Below are positions 32,836-41,843 of a DNA stretch of 64,000 nucleotides, in pieces. Position numbers and translations under genes: made by a program. Under the pieces are notes generated by a model. The model was not told where the DNA came from. It did no database searches and worked only from the letters and a program-made list of their open reading frames with translations. Source of the stretch: Parvibaculum sedimenti (GTDB taxonomy: Bacteria > Pseudomonadota > Alphaproteobacteria > Parvibaculales > Parvibaculaceae). Where the stretch lies: the NCBI RefSeq assembly GCF_009184905.1, contig NZ_WESC01000010.1:62001-126000 (forward strand), in the 5' to 3' direction. Position 1 is the first letter of the stretch. Every line of letters starts with the position of its first letter.

Positions 32836-33816
32836 ATGGGATTGCTCGTCGACGGACAATGGCAGGGCCAATGGTACGACACGGGCAAGACCGGCGGCCG
32901 CTTCGTGCGCAGCGATGCAGGCTTTCGCAACTGGGTGACGGCGGACGGGTCCGCCGGCCCCAGCGGCGAAGGCGGCTTCAGGGCGGAAGCCGGCCGCTAC
33001 CATCTCTATGTCTCGCTCGCCTGCCCCTGGGCGCATCGCGCGCTGATCTTCCGCAAGCTGAAGCGGCTCGCCGGCAAGATCTCGCTCACCATTGTCGATC
33101 CGCTGATGCTGGATGAAGGCTGGACGATGAAGGGTGGCCATGCCGGCACGTCCCCGGACAATGTGAACGGCAAGACGCGGCTCTATGAGGTCTACCAACT
33201 TGCAACGCCCGATTACACAGGCCGCGTCACCGTGCCCCTGCTTTGGGATAAGGAACGGGGCACCATCGTTTCAAACGAGTCGTCGGAAATCATCCGGATG
33301 TTCAATTCGGCATTTGACGCACTGCCCGGCGTCGACGCCTCGCTCGATTTCTACCCGCAAGGCTCACGCAGTGAGATCGACGCGATCAACGCCGTCGTCT
33401 ACGACCTCGTGAACAACGGCGTCTACAAGGCCGGCTTCGCGACGAAGCAGGACGCCTATGAAGAAGCCGTGAAAGCCCTTTTTGCCGAACTCGACCGGAT
33501 CGAAGAACGGCTTTCACGTCAACGCTACCTTGCAGGCGCGCAAATCACCGAAGCCGATTGGCGGCTCCTTACGACGCTGATCCGTTTCGACGCGGTCTAT
33601 CACGGCCACTTCAAATGCAACCTGCGCCGCATCGCGGATTATCCGAACATCGCGAATTATACGCGTGAGCTTTATCAGATGCCGGGCGTCGCCGAGACGG
33701 TAAATCTTGATCATATCAAGCTGCACTATTACGGCAGCCACAAGACGATAAATCCCACCGGCATCGTGCCGCTAGGGCCCCTGCTCAATTTCGACGCGCC
33801 GCATGATCGCGGCTGA
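32836..33816 (+). CDS. Glutathionyl-hydroquinone reductase (YqjG/ECM4-like GST)
   Basis: Encodes 326 residues. Catalytic cysteine C63 sits in SLACPWAHRAL, the Xi-class GST signature. A C-terminal helical domain has ITEADWRLLTTLIRFD and HFKCNLRRIADYPN typical of this class. It releases glutathione from glutathionyl-hydroquinones, complementing WrbA. Ends 6 nt before the convergent gene. Confidence 0.94.
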   Translation: MGLLVDGQWQGQWYDTGKTGGRFVRSDAGFRNWVTADGSAGPSGEGGFRAEAGRYHLYVSLACPWAHRALIFRKLKRLAGKISLTIVDPLMLDEGWTMKGGHAGTSPDNVNGKTRLYEVYQLATPDYTGRVTVPLLWDKERGTIVSNESSEIIRMFNSAFDALPGVDASLDFYPQGSRSEIDAINAVVYDLVNNGVYKAGFATKQDAYEEAVKALFAELDRIEERLSRQRYLAGAQITEADWRLLTTLIRFDAVYHGHFKCNLRRIADYPNIANYTRELYQMPGVAETVNLDHIKLHYYGSHKTINPTGIVPLGPLLNFDAPHDRG

Positions 33817-33822
33817 GAGCGT

Positions 33823-34176
33823 CTATTTCTCGGTATGGGAGAAGACGCGCTTCACATCGATCATGGTGCGATATTCATTGTAGCGCATACTGCTCGGCAT
33901 TCTCGCGTTGAACGCCTTGAGTTGCTCATTGTTACTCAATGAGACGGCCTGCTCCACCGACGCAATCACACAAGCGCGCCCCATATTGGGTCCGCGCGGC
34001 ATCGACATGCATTCCCGCGCCGCGGTGTGCACAAGCGTGAGCTGCTGATCGTTGAGGGCGCTCAGCGTCGCATCGTCCGTCGGAAAATCGCTCGCCGAAC
34101 CGGCGAACGCCGGAACGGCCAAAAGAAAAGCGGCGAGTCCGAGCGCCACGGCGACACCGGAAATATTCTTCATCAT
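33823..34176 (-). CDS. Small exported protein of unknown function
   Basis: Encodes 117 residues with a cleavable signal peptide (MMKNISGVAVALGLAAF...VPAFAG, cleavage near residue 23-25). The mature part of about 93 residues has two cysteines (REC, RAC) that could form a disulfide in the periplasm. AAGGAGG precedes tandem ATGs at 34176 and 34173; I took the first. No family recognised. The longer in-frame upstream extension lies opposite the amidase gene and is not credible. Confidence 0.75.
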   Translation of the reverse strand: MMKNISGVAVALGLAAFLLAVPAFAGSASDFPTDDATLSALNDQQLTLVHTAARECMSMPRGPNMGRACVIASVEQAVSLSNNEQLKAFNARMPSSMRYNEYRTMIDVKRVFSHTEK

Positions 34177-34278
34177 CTCTCTTCCTCCTTGCCTGCTTCC
34201 AGTCGCGCGCGCCATAAAATGCTGGCCGCCGCGCTGTGTCTCCTTAAAATGAATGAAGGACAGAATATTGGGGGAATG

Positions 34279-35706
34279 ATGGCGGGATTTTCCGATTACG
34301 ACAAATACGACGCGCTGGGGCTGGCGGAACTGGTGCGGAACGGCGCCATCAAGCCGGAAGAGCTGCTCGACGAGGCCATCGGTCGGGTCGAAAAGACCAA
34401 CCCGAAGATCAATGCGGTCATTTTCAAGCATTATGACGAGGCAAGGCGCCAGATCGAGAGCGGCCTGCCCGAGGGTAGGTTCAAGGGTGTGCCCTTTCTG
34501 CTGAAGGACCTCCACCTGCTCTATAAAGGCACGGTTACGAGCTTCGGCTCCGCCGCCTACAAGGACAACAAGGCCGATCACAACAGCACACTCACGACAC
34601 GCTATCTCGAGGCGGGGCTGGTCATTTTCGGCAAGACCAATTCGCCCGAGTTCGGCCTCTCGGTCACGACCGAGCCGCATCACTATGGCCCGACGCGCAA
34701 CCCCTGGAACACCGAACATTCAGCGGGCGGCTCATCCGGCGGGGCGGCGGCGGCCGTCGCTGCGGGGTTCCTGCCCGTTGCCAATGCGAGCGACGGCGGC
34801 GGCTCGATCCGCATTCCGGCATCGGCCTGTGGCCTCTTCGGAATGAAGCCGACGCGGGCACGCACACCCATGGGCCCCGATCGCGGCGAAGGCTGGGCCG
34901 GCATGTCGTCCGCCCACGCCGTGTCGCGCAGCGTGCGCGACAGCGCCGCCATGCTCGACGTGACGCATGGGCCCGCGGCGGGAGATCCCTATGCCGCACC
35001 CGCCTTCGCCGGCTCCTATCTCGACGAAGTGTCGAAAGCGCCGGGCAAGCTGTGCATCTCATTCACGACGAAGCGTCCGAACGGTACGCAAAGCCATGGC
35101 GATGTCGTGAAGGCGATAGAAGCGACGGCGAAGCTTCTCGCCGATCTCGGCCATCACGTCGAGGAAGACGCGCCCGCGATCGATGTCGAGGAAATGGCAA
35201 AGCATCAAGGAACGCTCATCGGCGCCAATACGCTCTTCGCGCTCAACATGCGCGCTGCTGAACTCGGACGCGGGATCGCGAAGGAGGAGATCGAATTCTT
35301 CACGAGCCTCGTCTCCGAACTCGCCAAGACGCGCAGCGCTGCCGATTATGTGGCGGCGACGCTTTACATTCACCAGATGGGCCGCAAATTCGCCGCTTAT
35401 CACGAGCGTTACGACATCCACCTCTCGCCCACGCTCTCGCTGCCGCCGATCAAGCTCGGCGCGCTCAACACCATGTCGCCCGACGTCGGCGCCTATCTCG
35501 CATTGAGCGCCGAATATGTGCCCAGTATCGGCGTCTACAACATGACCGGTCAGCCCTCCATGTCCGTGCCGCTGCACTGGAACGGGGAAGGCCTCCCCAT
35601 CGGCTCCATGTTCACGGGCCGCTTCGGCGATGAGGCGACGCTGTTCCGCCTTGCCGGGCAGCTTGAGGCGGCGCAGCCCTGGGCGCATCGGCGGCCGACG
35701 ATCTGA
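34279..35706 (+). CDS. Amidase signature family hydrolase
   Basis: Encodes 475 residues. The Ser-cisSer-Lys triad is visible: K76 (LLKDLH), S152 (SAGGSSGG) and S176 (ASDGGGSIRIP). The family hydrolyses amides in the cytoplasm; substrate unknown, and no gatB/gatC partner is present, so it is not GatA. I chose ATG 34279 with GGGGGA upstream; 34276 is equivalent. Converges with the NUDIX gene. Confidence 0.9.
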   Translation: MAGFSDYDKYDALGLAELVRNGAIKPEELLDEAIGRVEKTNPKINAVIFKHYDEARRQIESGLPEGRFKGVPFLLKDLHLLYKGTVTSFGSAAYKDNKADHNSTLTTRYLEAGLVIFGKTNSPEFGLSVTTEPHHYGPTRNPWNTEHSAGGSSGGAAAAVAAGFLPVANASDGGGSIRIPASACGLFGMKPTRARTPMGPDRGEGWAGMSSAHAVSRSVRDSAAMLDVTHGPAAGDPYAAPAFAGSYLDEVSKAPGKLCISFTTKRPNGTQSHGDVVKAIEATAKLLADLGHHVEEDAPAIDVEEMAKHQGTLIGANTLFALNMRAAELGRGIAKEEIEFFTSLVSELAKTRSAADYVAATLYIHQMGRKFAAYHERYDIHLSPTLSLPPIKLGALNTMSPDVGAYLALSAEYVPSIGVYNMTGQPSMSVPLHWNGEGLPIGSMFTGRFGDEATLFRLAGQLEAAQPWAHRRPTI

Positions 35707-35721
35707 AAAGGCGGGCGCGCC

Positions 35722-36198
35722 TCACCAGAGGTCGGGCGCGTCCTCCCCCGCCAGTACTTCGCGGATGCGGGCTCTCGTGCCGGGTGTCGTTCCCTCGGGC
35801 AGCGCATCCGGCGGAAAGAAATCATATTCGGCAATTTCGAAACTGGTCCGCGCCACCCGGTCGTAGCTTCCATGCTCGACCAGAAAGAGCGCGACGTGAT
35901 CGGATTTGAATTCGCGAAAATTCGCATAGAGCCCGACAAATCTGGGCCTGCCTCTCAGCAGGATGCCCGCCTCCTCGTCCAGCTCGCGCGTCAGCGCCGT
36001 CATCACGGTTTCCGAGCGCTCTACCCCGCCGCCCGGCATGTACCAACCACCGACATAGGAATGGCGAACAAGCAGCACATGGCCGCGCTCATCGCGCACC
36101 AACCCGCGGACGCCGAAGGTCAATGGCCGGCTGAGCCGGTAATAGATCCGGGTGAGCGGCCGAATGATTTTCCAGAGGGGAGCAGGGAGATTCGCCAT
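35722..36198 (-). CDS. NUDIX hydrolase
   Basis: Encodes 158 residues. The NUDIX box is at 57-79 (GGVERSETVMTALTRELDEEAG is its core, shown here in part: GGVERSE and RELDEEAG). The N-terminus LPAPLWKIIRPLTRIYYRLSRP is amphipathic and basic, perhaps membrane-associated. Substrate cannot be told. Distinct from the CoA-type NUDIX at 13404. Confidence 0.88.
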   Translation of the reverse strand: MANLPAPLWKIIRPLTRIYYRLSRPLTFGVRGLVRDERGHVLLVRHSYVGGWYMPGGGVERSETVMTALTRELDEEAGILLRGRPRFVGLYANFREFKSDHVALFLVEHGSYDRVARTSFEIAEYDFFPPDALPEGTTPGTRARIREVLAGEDAPDLW

Positions 36199-36312
36199 AA
36201 GGGGACTCTAGCAGATCGGCGGAGGCCGGCCCCGCGTTTAGGTTGCGTCAACGTATTAGAGCATAGGCTTGCCCTGCGCGGATGATGGGCCGCATCCGCC
36301 GAGGGCCAGAAG

Positions 36313-37104
36313 ATGGGCATTGTTTCTCTGCTCTTGGGCAGCAGTAAAAAGAAGAAGCGTAAAAATCCCGCCAGACCGCGCGCCCCGCGGAGCGCGGTCG
36401 CGCGCGCGCTGCGCCACACCGCCGCCGGTGCCGGATCGCGCTCAGCTGCCGAGCTCGGCCAGCGCATCGCCACCGGTCTTTCCACCATAGAAACCGCGGT
36501 CCTTGCCATCGACACGGTGGGCGAGCGCCTGCGTGAAGCCCTCGACCTCGTTCGCGCAGCGAACACGACCGACGATCCGGGCCACCGGGCGCTTTTCGCC
36601 GGCCGCTATGACGATGTGCGCGCCGAAATCGATGCCGCCGTCGGCTCCGCCTCGCATAACCGCATCAACCTCATAAACGGTCGGTTGATCGGCGGGAAAC
36701 ATCCCGCCCTCGACATCGAACTCAATGAGGATGGACGCGCAGGCGTCGCCGTTCACGTCGTCAACCTGACGACCGGCGCGGGCGGGCTCGAACTTTCGCC
36801 GCCGCGTTCGGGCTTCGCCGAAAATGAAGAACTCTCCATGATCGCCGGCGAGATCGCGGCTGCTCAGACGCTCGTTTCCCGCGTCAGCGAACGCTTTCTC
36901 GACCATGCCGCACTGATAGCGGATCGGCTCGCACGGCTCCAGTCGGCGGCAGGCCCCCGCCTTATCGAGCCGGAACTTCCAACCGGCGCCGATGCCGCCC
37001 TGCCAGAGGAGATGGAACTCGGCCCCATCGAACTCGGCATCACCGAGATCGAGCAGCGCCTGCGCCTTCTCGCCGAGCGCGAAGAGGCGATTCCCGCCGA
37101 TTGA
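36313..37104 (+). CDS. Flagellin-like orphan protein
   Basis: Encodes 263 residues. A basic N-terminus (SSKKKKRKNPARPRAPRS) is followed at about 50-120 by a segment laid out like the flagellin/FlgL N-terminal D0-D1 coiled coil: QRIATGLSTIETAVLAID, ALDLVRAANTT, YDDVRAEIDAAV and NRINLINGRL, where flagellins have EIDRIA and FNGxxLL. A C-terminal helix pair at about 180-220 fits the C-terminal half. No flagellar genes are nearby. Either a diverged hook/filament-type structural protein or a convergent coiled coil. Confidence 0.6.
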   Translation: MGIVSLLLGSSKKKKRKNPARPRAPRSAVARALRHTAAGAGSRSAAELGQRIATGLSTIETAVLAIDTVGERLREALDLVRAANTTDDPGHRALFAGRYDDVRAEIDAAVGSASHNRINLINGRLIGGKHPALDIELNEDGRAGVAVHVVNLTTGAGGLELSPPRSGFAENEELSMIAGEIAAAQTLVSRVSERFLDHAALIADRLARLQSAAGPRLIEPELPTGADAALPEEMELGPIELGITEIEQRLRLLAEREEAIPAD

Positions 37105-37157
37105 TCTTGCCCTCTCCCGCTTCGCCTTCCATGCTGGAGCAAAAAGGGAGACCCGAC

Positions 37158-38024
37158 ATGACATCCGGCGAAACCGCGGCGCAGAACAATTCCGAACAGA
37201 TCGAAGCCTGGAACGGCATAGTCGGGACCAAATGGGTCGCGGCGCAGGACCGGCTCGACCGCATGCTCGCGCCTTTCAGCGTGGCATTATTGAAGGCGGC
37301 GAATGTCGCACCCGCCGAACGCGTGCTCGACATCGGCTGCGGATGCGGCGCGACGACGCTCGAATTCGCCCGCGCGACCGGCCCCAAGGGCCGCGTCCTC
37401 GGCGTCGACATCTCGGTACCCATGGTCGGACGCGCCCGGGAACGCGCAGCGGCGGAAGGACTCAGCGCGACATTCGAGATCGCCGATGCATCGGCTCATG
37501 CCTTCGCCCCCGAAAGCTTCGACATCATGGCGTCGCGCTTCGGCGTGATGTTCTTCGCCGATCCGGCATCTGCCTTCGCCAATATCCGGTCTGCGCTGAC
37601 GCGGGAAGGCCGCCTTGCCTTCGTCTGCTGGCGCCCTGTGGCAGAGAATGGCTGGATCACGGTGCCATTTCGGGCAGTGCTCGCCCACATCGCGCCACCC
37701 GAGCCCGGCGTCCCCGGTGCGCCCGGCCCCTTCGCCTTCGCCGATAGCGCCCATGTCACCTCGATCCTGACGCGCGCCGGTTTCCGCGACATCGTCATGA
37801 CGCCACACGATGCCATGATGACACTCGGCGCGGGCCCCAATGCGCTCGAGGAAGCAGTGGCCCAGTCGATCGAGGTTGGGCCGGTCGGACGGATGCTCAA
37901 CGACCAACCGCGTGAAATCATCGCCCGCGTCCGGGAGAGCATGAGGAACGAACTCGCAAAGCACGTGACAGCGGAAGGGCTGGCGCTGGGCGGCGCGGTC
38001 TGGATCGTCACCGCCAGGGCCTGA
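37158..38024 (+). CDS. Class I SAM-dependent methyltransferase
   Basis: Encodes 288 residues. SAM motif I is VLDIGCGCGATT (56-67), then LGVDIS and later ALTREGRLAFVCWRPV. Resembles UbiE/Methyltransf_11-25 type small-molecule methyltransferases; substrate unknown. ATG at 37158 with AAAGGGAG upstream. Follows the flagellin-like gene by 53 nt. Confidence 0.87.
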   Translation: MTSGETAAQNNSEQIEAWNGIVGTKWVAAQDRLDRMLAPFSVALLKAANVAPAERVLDIGCGCGATTLEFARATGPKGRVLGVDISVPMVGRARERAAAEGLSATFEIADASAHAFAPESFDIMASRFGVMFFADPASAFANIRSALTREGRLAFVCWRPVAENGWITVPFRAVLAHIAPPEPGVPGAPGPFAFADSAHVTSILTRAGFRDIVMTPHDAMMTLGAGPNALEEAVAQSIEVGPVGRMLNDQPREIIARVRESMRNELAKHVTAEGLALGGAVWIVTARA

Positions 38025-38147
38025 TTGCGACGGGCTTGGGACTGCCAACTGGCGAATCCCCCCAAATTGCTACCTTTTCTTTAGAACCTCTCCGCTAGGG
38101 TGCCCATGAACGCGTGGGGCGTTCGCTGAGGTTTCGTGGGGGTAAGC

Positions 38148-38642
38148 ATGGCTCGATCTCTTTTCGAGATGCTGACGATACTGGTTGTCGACGATAGCCT
38201 GCACATGCGCAGACTGATCGCGCGGCTGCTCGATGTGCTCGGCGTCGGCCAGGTTATCGTCGCCAGCGATGGCGAGGAAGCCTGGGCGAAGTTTCTCGAG
38301 CACCGCCCCGATGTCGTCATCACCGATGCCGCCATGAAGCCGACAGACGGATTTGTGCTCGCCCAGCGGCTGCGCGCCATCGGCGAGGATGAACTACGCG
38401 CCGTGCCCATCATCATGGTGTCCGCGCATAGCGAACTCTCCGCCGTCGAACGCGCGCGCGATTCCGGCGTCACAGATTTCATCTGCAAGCCGGTCTCGCC
38501 GCGCCTCCTCTATGAACGCCTCGTCGGCGCACTGAACAGGCCCCGCAAGCTCATCGAAACCCCGAACTTCACCGGACCGGACCGCCGGATCGACGCCGAG
38601 GCCATCGACGGCCCCGAGCGCCGTCAAGTGACCTATATCTGA
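38148..38642 (+). CDS. Single-domain response regulator (CheY-like)
   Basis: Encodes 164 residues: one receiver (10-130) with acidic pocket D15-D16, phospho-acceptor D60 (VVITDAAM), S92 and K114 (FICKPVS). No output domain; a 30-residue tail includes FTGPDRRID, the GPxRR tail seen in many alphaproteobacterial stand-alone receivers. First gene of a receiver-HPt-receiver unit, 10 nt before the HPt gene. Confidence 0.93.
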   Translation: MARSLFEMLTILVVDDSLHMRRLIARLLDVLGVGQVIVASDGEEAWAKFLEHRPDVVITDAAMKPTDGFVLAQRLRAIGEDELRAVPIIMVSAHSELSAVERARDSGVTDFICKPVSPRLLYERLVGALNRPRKLIETPNFTGPDRRIDAEAIDGPERRQVTYI

Positions 38643-38652
38643 GGGGCATCGC

Positions 38653-39153
38653 ATGAACGACGCTCAATCACCCGAAGTTCCAGCGCGCTTCCTTCGTCTT
38701 CCCTCGATCGCGGAGCGCAAGCTCGGCGCCGACTTCACCGCGCCTGTGCGCCTCGACCCCCGCGTCCTCGATCAGATGCAGGAGACGATCCGCGAGCTCA
38801 CAGCCAAATACTCCGAGAACCTGAAGGCGCAGGTAGGCTCGCTCTTTTCCTTCGTGGAGCCAACCGGCGCGGGCGAGCCGGACGCGCGCAACCAGCTCTA
38901 TTCCATGGCGCATGAGATTCGCGGGCTCGCGGGCACCTTCGGCTACCCGACCGTCGGACGCTTCGCGCATTCGCTTTGCGCCTATCTCGAAAACTACAAG
39001 CCCGTCGTCTCCACCGTCTTGCGCTTTCATGTCGAAGCCATGTATGACGCGCTGCAGCAGGGCGGCGGCGACGAAATTCTCGCAAGCGAGACGCTGGCCT
39101 CACTCGACAGACTCATCGCCCTCACGCATGACGGCGAAAGATCGGCCGGATGA
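38653..39153 (+). CDS. HPt (histidine phosphotransfer) domain protein
   Basis: Encodes 166 residues. The phosphorylatable histidine is probably H87 in MAHEIRGLAGTFGYP, which matches the HPt helix consensus (H-x-hydrophobic-[KR]-G). The rest is helical. It would shuttle phosphoryl groups between receivers. Overlaps the next receiver gene by ATGA at 39150. Confidence 0.82.
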   Translation: MNDAQSPEVPARFLRLPSIAERKLGADFTAPVRLDPRVLDQMQETIRELTAKYSENLKAQVGSLFSFVEPTGAGEPDARNQLYSMAHEIRGLAGTFGYPTVGRFAHSLCAYLENYKPVVSTVLRFHVEAMYDALQQGGGDEILASETLASLDRLIALTHDGERSAG

Positions 39154-39653
39154 CGGACAGGGAGCTCTTCGCAAAGCTCAAGATCCTCATCGTCGACGAC
39201 AGCGCCGAGATGAGGAGCGTCCTCGCCGCGCTTTGCGAAAGCATGGGCGTGGGCGCGATCCTCAGTGCTTCGAGTGGTGAGCAGGGACTTAAACTCTTCT
39301 GCGCCGAAGCGCCCGACCTCATCATCACCGACGGCAGCATGCGCCCGATGGACGGCTACGAGTTGACGCGCAGCGTTCGCAGCGGCGAATGCCGTGAAGA
39401 CGGCACCGAAAGCTGCGACCGCGACGTGCCGGTGCTGATGATCTCCGGCCATGTCGGCCCGGAAATGGTGCGGCTCGCTCGCGACAATGGCGTCACCGAC
39501 TACATCGGCAAGCCCATCACCGCGGCGGTGCTCTACGAACGCATTCTTGCCGCCGTGTCAAAACCGATCCACATCGTCGAGACGAAAGCCTATCGCGGGC
39601 CCTCGCCGACGCGGCGGCTTGTTCCGCGCATATCGGATACCTTCAGCGAATAA
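39150..39653 (+). CDS. Single-domain response regulator (CheY-like)
   Basis: Encodes 167 residues: receiver with D16-D17, phospho-acceptor D61 (LIITDGSM), S99 and K121 (YIGKPIT). A 12-residue insertion rich in charged and Cys residues (GECREDGTESCDRD, about 79-92) lies before the fourth strand; the two cysteines are unusual in a receiver. The tail has AYRGPSPTRR, a variant of the GPxRR tail of the first receiver. Ends overlapping the convergent hydrolase by 11 nt. Confidence 0.93.
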   Translation: MTDRELFAKLKILIVDDSAEMRSVLAALCESMGVGAILSASSGEQGLKLFCAEAPDLIITDGSMRPMDGYELTRSVRSGECREDGTESCDRDVPVLMISGHVGPEMVRLARDNGVTDYIGKPITAAVLYERILAAVSKPIHIVETKAYRGPSPTRRLVPRISDTFSE

Positions 39654-40461
39654 CCTCGTCGAGGAAGCGCGAGAAGAGCGCATTGAAGCGCGGCGCGTCC
39701 TGCCAGAAAGGCGCGTGGCCGAGCCCGTCGAGCACATGCACCTTTCCGTCCCACAGGTTGCGGTAGGCGACAGTGTTCAGGAACGCATTGTTGACGAAGG
39801 GCTCCGCTCCGCCAGTGACGACGGCTAGCGGCTGCAGCGCCGTCTCCGCAATCTCGCGTCCGTCCATATCCTTGCCTTCGATGATCGACTGCAGCATCAG
39901 CGGGCGGAAGCGGCCATCGGCGCGCAGGGCAACCGCCACCATCCAGTCTTCGAGCGGCACGTCCGCGCCCGCGCCTGCCTGCGCCTGGGAACGCGCCTCC
40001 TCTTCGGTGAACTGATCCTTGAAGGTAAGGCCCATATTTTCCGACGGCAGGAAACCATCCTGCATGTCGGCTCCGCCCGCCGGCGGTGTGCCGGTGATCC
40101 AGGCGGCAACGGTGCCGGGCCAACGCGCCATCAATTCCAGCGCCACATGACCGCCCAGCGACCACCCCATCACGACCGCCTGAGAAATACCGCGAGCCTT
40201 GAGGAAGGCAATGGCGGCATTGGCAAAACCGTGGATGGAATAGGTCGCCCCCGGATCTGGCGCGTCGGAGCTTTCGCCGTGACCGGGCAGATCGAAGGCG
40301 ATCAGCCGGTAGCGTCGGCCGATCTCGCTCTCAAATTGCCGGCCGAACATCTCCTTGGCCGAGGAATTGCCATGGATGAAAAGAACCGCCGGGCCGTCGC
40401 TCTCGGTCTCGACCCATGCGATCCGCCCATGTTCGGTCTCGGTGAAACCTGATTTTTTCAT
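39643..40461 (-). CDS. Alpha/beta hydrolase
   Basis: Encodes 272 residues. HGNSSAKEMF (30-39) forms the oxyanion region, nucleophile S101 in GWSLGG, catalytic His in DGLGHAPFW. The overall pattern is that of haloperoxidase/lactonase-type hydrolases; substrate unknown. I chose ATG 40461 because AAGGGGG lies at the right spacing; an ATG seven codons upstream is possible. Confidence 0.87.
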   Translation of the reverse strand: MKKSGFTETEHGRIAWVETESDGPAVLFIHGNSSAKEMFGRQFESEIGRRYRLIAFDLPGHGESSDAPDPGATYSIHGFANAAIAFLKARGISQAVVMGWSLGGHVALELMARWPGTVAAWITGTPPAGGADMQDGFLPSENMGLTFKDQFTEEEARSQAQAGAGADVPLEDWMVAVALRADGRFRPLMLQSIIEGKDMDGREIAETALQPLAVVTGGAEPFVNNAFLNTVAYRNLWDGKVHVLDGLGHAPFWQDAPRFNALFSRFLDEVIR

Positions 40462-40570
40462 TTTCGCCCCCTTTGTTTTCATCAGGTTAGCACCAGTTCC
40501 GCCCACGCCGCATAGGCCTCGGGACCGGATCGGAAAGCGTGACCAAAAGTGACATGGGCGTCATTATTTT

Positions 40571-40599
40571 TTGCAAGCCTTAACTCTCCGTCCTATATT
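40571..40599 (+). promoter_or_regulatory. Sigma-70-type promoter for the diiron gene
   Basis: TTGCAA (40571-40576), a 17-nt spacer and TATATT (40594-40599) form a good housekeeping promoter, predicting transcription from about 40606 and an 80-nt leader. Confidence 0.55.
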
Positions 40600-40686
40600 G
40601 ATAAGGGGAATGAGGGCGGACGCGAGGGATGACGCGGACTTGCCAGCAAGGGAACGGGCCGGAAAAGGCCGCGCACAGGAGGAGCT

Positions 40687-41820
40687 ATGACGAAGATCGA
40701 AACGAATCTGACCGTGGATCCGGCTTACGAAGCCGTCGCCCCGGATGACTTTCCCGCGATGATGGATGTCGAGCGCTACGGCAAGCGCTCCAACGCTTTC
40801 GACAAGATCATCTCGGCGACCCACGATCATTTCTGGGATCCGATGGACAAGAAGTATGTCGACTTCTCGCAGCCCTTCGACATGGAAAACGAATACCTGA
40901 TCGATCCGACGCAGAACACGGATCTCAAGACCGCCGTCGCCGACAAGCTCGACGAGAAGCAGAAGATCAAGCTCGTCAATCTCGACGTGCAGTGGTCGCT
41001 TTCGTCGATCCTTCACGGCGAAGCTGGCGCGCTGGCGCTTTCGGCTTCGCTCTGCCACATCCTGAAAGATCCGGGCGCGCAGGAATATGCCGCGAACCAG
41101 ACGCGCGAAGAGGCCCGCCACGTCGCCGGCTTCTCGAACTATATCAAGGCCCGCTGGGGCAAGCCTGTTGCGGTCGGTCCGGCGCTCGGCGACGTTCTCA
41201 CCGAACTCGTTCTCTCGCCGCTGGTCTGGAAAAAGATCGTCGGTATGCAAATGCTCGTCGAAGGCCTCGCCATGGGCGCCTTCGCGACCTTCTACAAGGT
41301 GAGCCGCGATCCGCTGCTCGTGAAGCTGATGCAGCTCACCATGACGGACGAGGCGTTCCACCACAAGTTCGGAAAGATCTGGGCGGACCGCACCATCCCC
41401 AACATCAATGTAGACGAGCGCAACCAGATCGAAGACTGGGCGTGGCACGTGTTCGAAATCCTGCTCTACAACCTCGGCAGCCCCGAGCAGAAGAAGCACA
41501 TCTATGCCGCCGTCGGTCTTGACTGGCAGTGGGTGCAGGGCGCTTTCATGGAGGCCCTCACGGATGTCAATATCCGCGAGGAGATGCAGGAGACGACCAA
41601 CATCTTCCGCGTCCTCATCAAGACGCTGCTCAAGGCCGGCATCATCACCAACCGCACCGCCGGCAACTATGCAGCCTTCATCGACATGAAGGAGCTTTAT
41701 GCCGAAGGCGACCGCATGATCGGCGACGACATCGCGGAAGAAGGCATCAAGTACCTCCTTCAGCTGAACGGTCAGGGCACTCGCGCCTATTCGCTCGACA
41801 GCATGTCGGCGGCCGAATAA
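40687..41820 (+). CDS. Ferritin-like diiron-carboxylate protein of unknown substrate
   Basis: Encodes 377 residues. The four-helix diiron ligand set is complete: E112 (HGEAGAL), E142 and H145 (EEARH), E192 (VEGLAMG), E222 and H225 (DEAFHH). This is the arrangement of ribonucleotide reductase R2, acyl-ACP desaturases and AurF-like N-oxygenases, and the residues between ligands differ from canonical R2. A strong AGGAGGAG ribosome site, a good promoter and a terminator mark it as a well-expressed single gene. It precedes an acyl-CoA operon, so a lipid or acyl substrate is possible, but that is inference. Confidence 0.85.
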   Translation: MTKIETNLTVDPAYEAVAPDDFPAMMDVERYGKRSNAFDKIISATHDHFWDPMDKKYVDFSQPFDMENEYLIDPTQNTDLKTAVADKLDEKQKIKLVNLDVQWSLSSILHGEAGALALSASLCHILKDPGAQEYAANQTREEARHVAGFSNYIKARWGKPVAVGPALGDVLTELVLSPLVWKKIVGMQMLVEGLAMGAFATFYKVSRDPLLVKLMQLTMTDEAFHHKFGKIWADRTIPNINVDERNQIEDWAWHVFEILLYNLGSPEQKKHIYAAVGLDWQWVQGAFMEALTDVNIREEMQETTNIFRVLIKTLLKAGIITNRTAGNYAAFIDMKELYAEGDRMIGDDIAEEGIKYLLQLNGQGTRAYSLDSMSAAE

Positions 41821-41843
41821 GCGGCGAAAGCCACCGGAAGTCG

